Assembly: GCA_028565635.1 (NCBI GenBank)
Contig: JAOXYB010036418.1
Coordinates: 1 to 13,726, forward strand
DNA length: 13,726 nt
Reading direction: 5' to 3'
From: Phoronis ovalis
Lineage: Eukaryota > Phoronida > Phoronidae
Part shown: piece by piece, positions 8,808 to 13,726 of the stretch
Numbering within the stretch: the stretch's first letter is position 1
Layout: every line of letters starts with the position of its first letter
Notes under the pieces: model-generated
What the model was told of the DNA's origin: nothing
Seen by the model: the letters and a program-made list of their open reading frames with translations, nothing else
Database searches by the model: none
Translations under genes and position numbers: made by a program

Positions 8808-8871
8808 TTAGTGACGCCTGACATCCGCGCCAGAATCCTCACGAATGGCAACCTTTCCCTTTGCCTTCATT
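8808..8871 (-). CDS. Gene 2 exon L: cytoplasmic tail and stop
   Basis: The acceptor is tttttcag. The exon completes a Lys codon and adds 20 residues, KAKGKVAIREDSGADVRRH, then TAA at 8810-8808. Basic residues beside the membrane support an inside orientation. The C-terminal His is not a classic PDZ ligand. Confidence 0.88.
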
Positions 8872-11800
8872 CTGAAAAATATTAAAAATAAATTAAAGTA
8901 TATATGGGTGTAAACTGCTTTTGAATGATCTCATTGCCATATGCCTACAACAAATGTGAATAATATAGCTTATATACATAGGAACACATTACTAATGCAA
9001 AAAATACCCAAAACGACGTAGTTGTTGTTATAGTTATATATGACTTACTTGCATACAACAATGATTATGACAATCACTATAACAACGAAGACAGCGGTAC
9101 CAATGGCGGCCCCTATAACCCATACATTGTTTGGTGGTGCAACAGTGACGTCAGACGTTGTGGTTGTATCAGCAATCGTTGTTGGTATACGGTAGCGTAT
9201 AATACTGTCAATCACGTAACCTACATATCAGAAATTCAAATGTTTTCTTTAATAATGTCCATGGATAATGCCAATGGGAATCATTGATTCGTGGAATATG
9301 ATTAGGCCTACTGAAATATTACGATATTCCTGTATACATTCAATAAGCCGAAAATGATAACCGACATATAAAATTTTCAAAAATTTTCAAAGCTCTCAAA
9401 AACTCTATACTCAAAAATTATTACAAGAATTATATTGTTTTCACTTGCCAAATGCCGTTTCAAGTGAGGCTTTGTTGTTGGTAAAGATCTGTAGCAAGTT
9501 CTCCCCGCCTAACACTCCTGTGTATTCACCACTTCCATCATTTGCAGGGATAATAATATAATACGCCAATGTTGTAGTGTTTGATCCCGCGTCACCAAAT
9601 GGATAGGCTGGTGGACGCTGAACATGAATACGAGTAAACGTAAAATTTGGAGTAGAACGTCTGAAAAAATAAAATGTAAAAAAGTACTTAAAGGTAATCT
9701 TATAAAAGGTATTCTTAAAAATAGCTATGCTAATTGAATAGCTAAAGTACATATAAACAAGTGTTTGTAATTTAAATGACAATACTTTTAAATGCTGACA
9801 GCGTGAACTGATGTGCGTTTTTTCGAGGGACGAATTCGGGCATTGGTGAACGTCTGTTGCAAGAATCTATTTTAAAAATTAAAGTACATTGCCAATAAGT
9901 ATCACTGTTGATAGACTTTTCCAAGTAAACACATTTCTGCACTAACTAAATTGATGGGTTTTATTGTTGAACCTACGTCAGCAGAAAAGTCAATGTCAAT
10001 GTCTCATTAGAGTATTTTGGTACTTGACCTACGTCACAAAGACAGCATCAAATGTGTTTTTGAGAGTCAAGGATATATGTACATACCTTCGACGTCTTGC
10101 TCCTGTACCGGAAGCAGTTGCATACTCTACGCACGTAGCGGATACGGAACATAATGATGTGGCTTTTTCAGCTATAACAGAAGTAACTTCCGTATCCTTG
10201 GTAACAGTATACTGAAAATAGCATATATTACTGTTTAGCTATATTTTAAAGAAAATGAATATTTTATCAGTTTTATTATAAATAATTGGAGTTTTATGGT
10301 GATAATAACATTGTAGTGCTGACCTGACGATAAACTAAGTGGCTGTTAGGAATATTTTTTTTAGAAAAAACCTACCGCTGACGAAGGCATTTTTACAACA
10401 AGCTCTACCACATGGTCTAACTCTGTAGAAGAAGGAACTCGATTGGAAGTGGCAGCCGGTTTCTCAGTATTCGGAAGATCTACAGGTACAATAAAAAGAC
10501 ATGTAACGCCATAGATGTACATGTAAAAACAGTATAACAAACATAACATTGTAATAAAACTTACATTAAGACAAACCTCATTTATAAGCTCACGTTTATT
10601 TCCGGCACAGCAAGAATGAAACATCTAGTAATGATTATTACTTTATTTTATACATCAATATAAGTTCGGAAAAACAAATCTTGATTTTAAGACGAGGTTT
10701 GCATTGGGTCGGTATTTTTTTACAAATTTAGAATTTTCTTAGATGGTATTTTGATCAGAGTTGTTGCATTTCACACTTTTGTACGAGTACAGCTATATAT
10801 TAATGCTATGCAAGATTTATCTATTAAATAAATATTTTCCCACCATTACAGGTGGGTTTGATACAAAGTTTAGTTTTTTAACATTCTCCGTTGGATAGTC
10901 TAGCGAATTTGGAAGCGGATCAAGCACATTTGGAAACAGACATTCACTATAATACCGCCTCCACGTACTACGATATATGAATGTACAGCGTATATGTGAT
11001 AAGATTTAAATATTTTCACGTGTGTAGAATATAGTCGGATATAAGCGCTTCTGTTAACTGAAATACCTTCTTGGGTTTTGCCGTGGTACATAGTACTTAC
11101 CTACGCATGCTCCATTTTGTTCTACAAGATAATCTGGACAAGTACAGTTAAAGCCGCCGATAGTGTTGACACAAATGTGGCCATTTGAACAATCATCTTC
11201 ACCATATATGCATTCGTTTCTGTCTAAAATAGAGATCGTTTAATTATTTACATGATGAGCGACCTTTTATTATATAAATGTTCATCCGTTTATATAATGC
11301 TATCGATCTAATAAAATATAATATTAAGTCGCGAAAATGTTAGCACAAGAATATAAAATAAGGGAGTTTATAGCTGTATATATGATTATTATATTGATGT
11401 TTCCGTTTGCTTAAAAACTGGTTTTAACGTCATTAAATGTAGATTGCGGCATTTTATAATTTCCCAATTTTTTAGAATTTACATGTATCTCTTTCAATAT
11501 ATAACCGATCAACAGATGTAATTGGACTTTACACTAATCTTCGGGTAATGTTTCTTATCACTAAATAAAGTTTGCTTACGTTAACACAGAACAGGTAAAC
11601 TATTTCCATTTACCTTCACATGCATATCCATTTGTATCTAGATTATATCCACTTATGCATGAACATGTATAACTGCCTTGAGTGTTCGTGCAGTTTTGCG
11701 AGCACCGATTATTACCATCCGCGCACTCATTAGCATCTGTAACAGTAAATTTTATAATCCTATTAAATCCTATTAATTCTCCAGAACAGTCATGCATAAC

Positions 11801-13726
11801 ACATAATAAAGATAAAGAGCGTATATGATTGAACTTTGCCACGTAAAACTGCAGTACATAAAGTACATTTAGAAAAAAATAATCTGTTTATTTTTTTAGA
11901 TTCCTGAAATGCCATGGTGGAAATGCATTTAGAGCAACTGTCCTGAAAGAATATGTACCGTGACAAGGCACCGAAAACGCATGAAATAAATCACCCCTTT
12001 TTTGAAACCTTACCATTACATGTTTTGTTGTCAGCATCAAGAGTATATCCTCCACGGCATGCGCAGACCTGATTGCCATTATCGTTGATGCACCATCCGT
12101 TAACGGCATCACAACCTGCCGTGTTGTTGACTGCACACGGGTTGCTTGCTAGAAAATAATGGAAACAATATCATCAACGAATCTTTGTATTTATGGATGT
12201 TTAATTTTTCGTAACTTATATCTTTCATTGATATAAATAATGTAGACTGTACGTTTCGTTCATATAACCATTTAAAACTAATTTAACGATCGTTGCACAT
12301 GCGCTATACTCAATAGGGGATGAATTTCGCATTATTCCGTACTTTTTTAATGTTCTCATGTTTTTTATTCTAATCAAACAAGAAAAGTCTTATCACAGTT
12401 CTAGCGTGTGAAGTACAACAAGAAACAAACAGAATTTTAAATTCTGCCAATGTTCACATCGGAAAACAAATGTAAAGCTATTAAGAGAATTCTTAACTTA
12501 CGGGCACAAGCCTTTCCATTGGGTTGAAGATCATAGCCAGTAACACAGCTACAATTATAACTCCCTGGACTATTAGTACATTGCTGGTCGCAGTCACTGG
12601 CAGGTAAACACTCATTAATATCTGAATAATAATAAATATGTCGATAAATGAAGATGCTGTTTGGGTATGGATTACTCTTCGGTTCCCGTAATTGTATAAA
12701 TTTAGGGAGACTAAACAGTAGGTACATACTCGTTTTATCCATTTAAAAGACTACTTGCCACAGTACAAAAATTAGAATAGTTTGAAGTATTATTGTGTTA
12801 ACAAGTGACATACTGGATTATCTATTTATTAGAGTACGCTGATACTAGAATAATCCCACTTACTTTATTAGTTAAAAATTGTTTAAAATATAATTATTAG
12901 ATTTATCAACACAGAAAAATGCGAGAAAAGCTTACCATTACATGCCATGTTATCACTGCCTAATTCGTAACCTGGAAAACAACTACAGACAAAAGAACCA
13001 GGTAAATTGACACAAACATGGTGGCAAGTGTCCACAGATGCCGTTGCATTGCATTCGTTGATATCTGAAATAAATTAAGGTTCCTGTTAGGTAATATGCC
13101 AAAATGGCGGCTACATTTTTGCTTGAATCTAACAAAACTAGAGTATATCACTAATATAGCAAAACAGTTTTGTAATTCCTAAATGTACCGCAGCCATTTT
13201 GTGTGATAACTGACAAAAATATCGATATAATATTACTATTTACAAATAAAGGATGTGGCAATGTGGCATGGTACATTTGTACCTGAACATTTCTTTCCAT
13301 CGCCAGTATATCCTGTTGGACATGGTCCACAGTCATATCCCGTGATTTCAGCTGGAGCAGGTTGATCAATGCATGCTACACCAGGATAACATGGCTGAAC
13401 CACTGCAGCACATGCATCAATATCTTTTTCGCAATAGTCACCAGTATAACCAGTAGTGCAATTACAACTTAACAGTACAAATCTAAAATTGAATTTAAAA
13501 TCATTTTAAAAAAGCTGCGGAAACGTATATGGGTGTTAGATTGTAATACTAATAATGGAATACATGTATATAGGAACAAAAATTGGAGAACATTTTTATA
13601 CACAAAATTTAGAACTAAACATTTTTTTTCCTTTATGGCTATGATATTGTGTACTGCATTTTGAACCTACTTTCCGTCGTATTCTTCGGCTTGTTCTTCT
13701 GTTAGTTCGAGACACTCACCACCATT
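8808..13726 (-). CDS. EGF-repeat type I membrane protein, mucin-like, C-terminal part
   Basis: Twelve minus-strand coding exons: 13726-13671 (cut by window), 13482-13283, 13064-12936, 12621-12502, 12148-12014, 11736-11614, 11223-11101, 10479-10376, 10211-10087, 9660-9449, 9220-9049 and 8871-8808. They join into 520 codons and a TAA stop. Order by residue in this fragment: EGF-like module with a long second loop (1-37), thrombospondin-like EGF (38-85), five EGF modules (86-295), membrane-proximal region (296-455) with five Arg at 369-373, Thr-rich stalk (456-474), transmembrane helix (477-499), 21-residue basic tail. Several N-glycosylation sequons occur (NAT, NCT, NNT, NKT, NFT). Family knowledge: such EGF chains with the CxPGVxC and GPCPxGYxGDGxxC pattern occur in invertebrate mucin-like, NIDO/AMOP/VWD proteins and thrombospondins; the rest of the gene would be needed to decide. 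It is probably a surface glycoprotein in adhesion or signalling. The exact function is unknown. Confidence 0.88.
9049..9220 (-). CDS. Gene 2 exon K: stalk and transmembrane helix
   Basis: The exon is phase 1 in and phase 2 out; acceptor tatgtag, donor gtaagt. It encodes YVIDSIIRYRIPTT, a Thr-rich stalk (ADTTTTSDVTVAPP), then a 23-residue hydrophobic helix beginning VIGAAIGTAVF and ending in Cys. That helix is flanked by Trp outside and Lys inside, the type I orientation. Confidence 0.9.
9371..9390. repeat. Two perfect copies of a 10-bp unit
   Basis: The unit aaattttcaa is repeated twice in tandem in the intron before the transmembrane exon. Each copy contains part of an aaaatttt palindrome. 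It is a small local duplication without evident function. Confidence 0.6.
9449..9660 (-). CDS. Gene 2 exon J: core of membrane-proximal domain, GC donor predicted
   Basis: The acceptor is ttttttcag. The exon encodes RSTPNFTFTRIHVQRPPAYP, then NTTTLAYYIIIPANDGSG and YTGVLGGENLLQIFTNN, alternating strands and a helix (SLETAF). I end the exon at the GC donor (G|GCAAGT, 9448-9447), because that gives the phase needed by the transmembrane exon. The GT four bases on (9444-9443) gives a stop in the next exon unless a later acceptor is used. Confidence 0.8.
9661..10086 (-). other. Gene 2 intron in the polybasic site, no gene seen
   Basis: This GT-AG phase 2 intron splits the fourth Arg codon of the polybasic motif. 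The plus-strand open frame at 9964-10215 is a shadow of the coding exon and intron. Confidence 0.82.
10087..10211 (-). CDS. Gene 2 exon I: membrane-proximal domain, to polybasic site
   Basis: The exon is phase 0 in and phase 2 out; acceptor attttcag, donor gtatgt. It encodes YTVTKDTEVTSVIAEK, then CSVSATC (two Cys that probably pair), then GTGARRR before the intron. With the next exon this makes five consecutive Arg, a furin-type cleavage motif. Confidence 0.85.
10376..10479 (-). CDS. Gene 2 exon H: start of membrane-proximal region
   Basis: The exon is phase 1 in and phase 0 out; acceptor cctgtag, donor gtaggt. A Pro/Thr/Ser-rich linker (LPNTEKPAATSNRVPSST) leads into ELDHVVELVVKMPSSA, a likely beta strand that opens the unassigned domain. 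No Cys. Confidence 0.82.
10480..11100 (-). other. Gene 2 intron, longest, no gene seen
   Basis: This 621-bp GT-AG phase 1 intron separates the EGF chain from the membrane-proximal domain. Minus-strand open frames at 10900-11091 and up to 10624 show no family signature. Confidence 0.82.
11101..11223 (-). CDS. Gene 2 exon G: last calcium-binding EGF
   Basis: The exon is phase 1 at both ends; the acceptor is attttag and the donor gtaagt. A second AG four bases further in would break the frame. It encodes DRNECIYGEDDC, CVNTIGGFNCTC and NGAC. This is the EGF closest to the membrane-proximal domain. Confidence 0.92.
11224..11613 (-). other. Gene 2 intron between EGF exons, no gene seen
   Basis: This phase 1 GT-AG intron is AT-rich. 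No further EGF exon was found in any minus-strand frame. Confidence 0.82.
11614..11736 (-). CDS. Gene 2 exon F: calcium-binding EGF
   Basis: The exon is phase 1 at both ends, with acceptor gttacag and donor gtaaat. It has a DANEC start, CSQNCTNTQGSYTCSC and GYNLDTNGYAC: six Cys and the hydroxylation consensus. Confidence 0.93.
12014..12148 (-). CDS. Gene 2 exon E: divergent EGF
   Basis: The exon is phase 1 at both ends, with acceptor ttctag and donor gtaagg. It starts SNPC, not D-x-N-E-C, and reads CINDNGNQVCAC where a calcium-binding EGF would have an aromatic residue in place of Gln. It probably does not bind calcium in the usual way. Six Cys are kept. Sequons NNT and NKT are present. Confidence 0.9.
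12149..12501 (-). other. Gene 2 intron between EGF exons, no gene seen
   Basis: This phase 1 GT-AG intron separates a calcium-binding EGF exon from the divergent EGF exon. Nothing else was recognised. Confidence 0.82.
12502..12621 (-). CDS. Gene 2 exon D: calcium-binding EGF
   Basis: The exon is phase 1 at both ends, with acceptor attcag and donor gtaagt. It encodes DINECLPASDCDQQC and CTNSPGSYNCSC, then GYDLQPNGKAC: a complete six-Cys cbEGF of fibrillin or LDL-receptor style. Confidence 0.94.
12622..12935 (-). other. Gene 2 intron between EGF exons, no gene seen
   Basis: This phase 1 GT-AG intron is AT-rich, with no recognisable coding or RNA feature. Confidence 0.82.
12936..13064 (-). CDS. 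Gene 2 exon C: calcium-binding EGF
   Basis: The exon is phase 1 at both ends, with acceptor tttcag and donor gtaagc. It has the DINEC start, six Cys, and CVNLPGSFVCSC, the Asn/Asp hydroxylation and calcium-binding consensus. One NAT sequon is present. Confidence 0.93.
13283..13482 (-). CDS. Gene 2 exon B: EGF end plus thrombospondin-like EGF
   Basis: The acceptor is caattttag and the donor gtacaa. The exon finishes the first EGF (CNCTTGYTGDYC). It then holds a full EGF of the thrombospondin type: a DIDAC start, QPCYPGVAC, the long Ala/Pro loop IDQPAPAEITGYDC, and GPCPTGYTGDGKKC. It starts in phase 2 and ends in phase 1, setting up the phase 1 series downstream. Confidence 0.88.
13671..13726 (-). 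CDS. Gene 2 exon A, partial: start of a long-loop EGF-like module
   Basis: The exon encodes NGGECLELTEEQAEEYDG and two bases of a Lys codon, then the donor gtagg. It is cut by the window edge. The N-G-G-x-C start followed by an acidic loop and, in the next exon, CNCTTGYTGDYC makes an EGF module with an unusually long loop. Confidence 0.75.

Noticed and set aside
8808-8825. PDZ ligand at the gene 2 C-terminus linking it to the neighbouring MAGUK
   Set aside because: The tail ends V-R-R-H, with no hydrophobic last residue or class I/II pattern, so adjacency does not imply binding.
8603-8851. Minus-strand 82-codon open frame
   Set aside because: It overlaps the last coding exon of gene 2 in a different frame; the frame continuous with the transmembrane exon is the real one.
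9207-9220. Alternative acceptor after GATTGACAG with the GT donor at 9444
   Set aside because: It keeps the frame (AFG-N-I-I-R-Y) but needs an acceptor without a pyrimidine tract located inside the exon and past an earlier AG. The GC donor explanation needs fewer assumptions, although this option is not excluded.
9441-9782. Single 113-residue protein on the minus strand
   Set aside because: Its first 41 residues are intron: a clear acceptor lies at 9661-9663. Its last residues read through the predicted donor.
1-13726. CRISPR array, phage, bacterial operon or viral insertion
   Set aside because: There are no regularly spaced repeats, ribosome binding sites or viral gene signatures. Spliced animal domain architectures account for the coding content on both strands.

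Overview
This is eukaryotic (animal) genomic DNA, AT-rich, with two intron-split genes lying tail to tail. All splice sites were placed by eye from GT/AG signals, reading-phase continuity and recalled family sequences. No database search was run. The taxon cannot be fixed. The short introns, a MAGUK that fits both vertebrate MPP2 and MPP6, the chained EGF-like exons and a C-rich repeat tail at the left edge fit a marine invertebrate, perhaps a mollusc or other lophotrochozoan (inference).

Positions 1-130 hold a degenerate repeat, probably the end of a transposable element, inside or beside the first intron of gene 1. Gene 1 (+ strand, coding exons from 349 to 5862) is an almost complete MAGUK p55 scaffold of the MPP2/MPP6 (PALS2; insect Varicose) type. 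Eleven coding exons give 539 complete codons with L27-L27-PDZ-SH3-HOOK-guanylate-kinase-like order. Only the extreme N-terminus and promoter are missing. A roughly 1.9 kb 3' UTR follows, ending near a poly(A) signal at 7784-7789.

Gene 2 (- strand, entering at 13726 and stopping at 8808) is the C-terminal 520 residues of a type I membrane protein. Its order is an EGF-like module with a long second loop, a thrombospondin-like EGF module, five further EGF modules (four calcium-binding type) on one exon each, an unrecognised membrane-proximal domain carrying a five-arginine cleavage-type motif, a Thr-rich stalk, one transmembrane helix and a 21-residue basic tail. Its N-terminal part lies beyond the right edge. 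Its 3' UTR probably ends near a poly(A) signal at 7944-7939, so the two genes' transcript ends lie about 150 bp apart.

Nothing in the sequence shows that the two genes work together. Gene 1 encodes a cytoplasmic scaffold of lateral membrane and junction complexes. Gene 2 encodes a glycosylated surface protein whose last residues do not look like a PDZ ligand. The most interesting points are a predicted GC-AG intron in gene 2 that is needed to hold the frame, the polybasic site inside an unassigned juxtamembrane domain, and a strong acceptor-like site in the 3' UTR of gene 1 that could create a different C-terminus.
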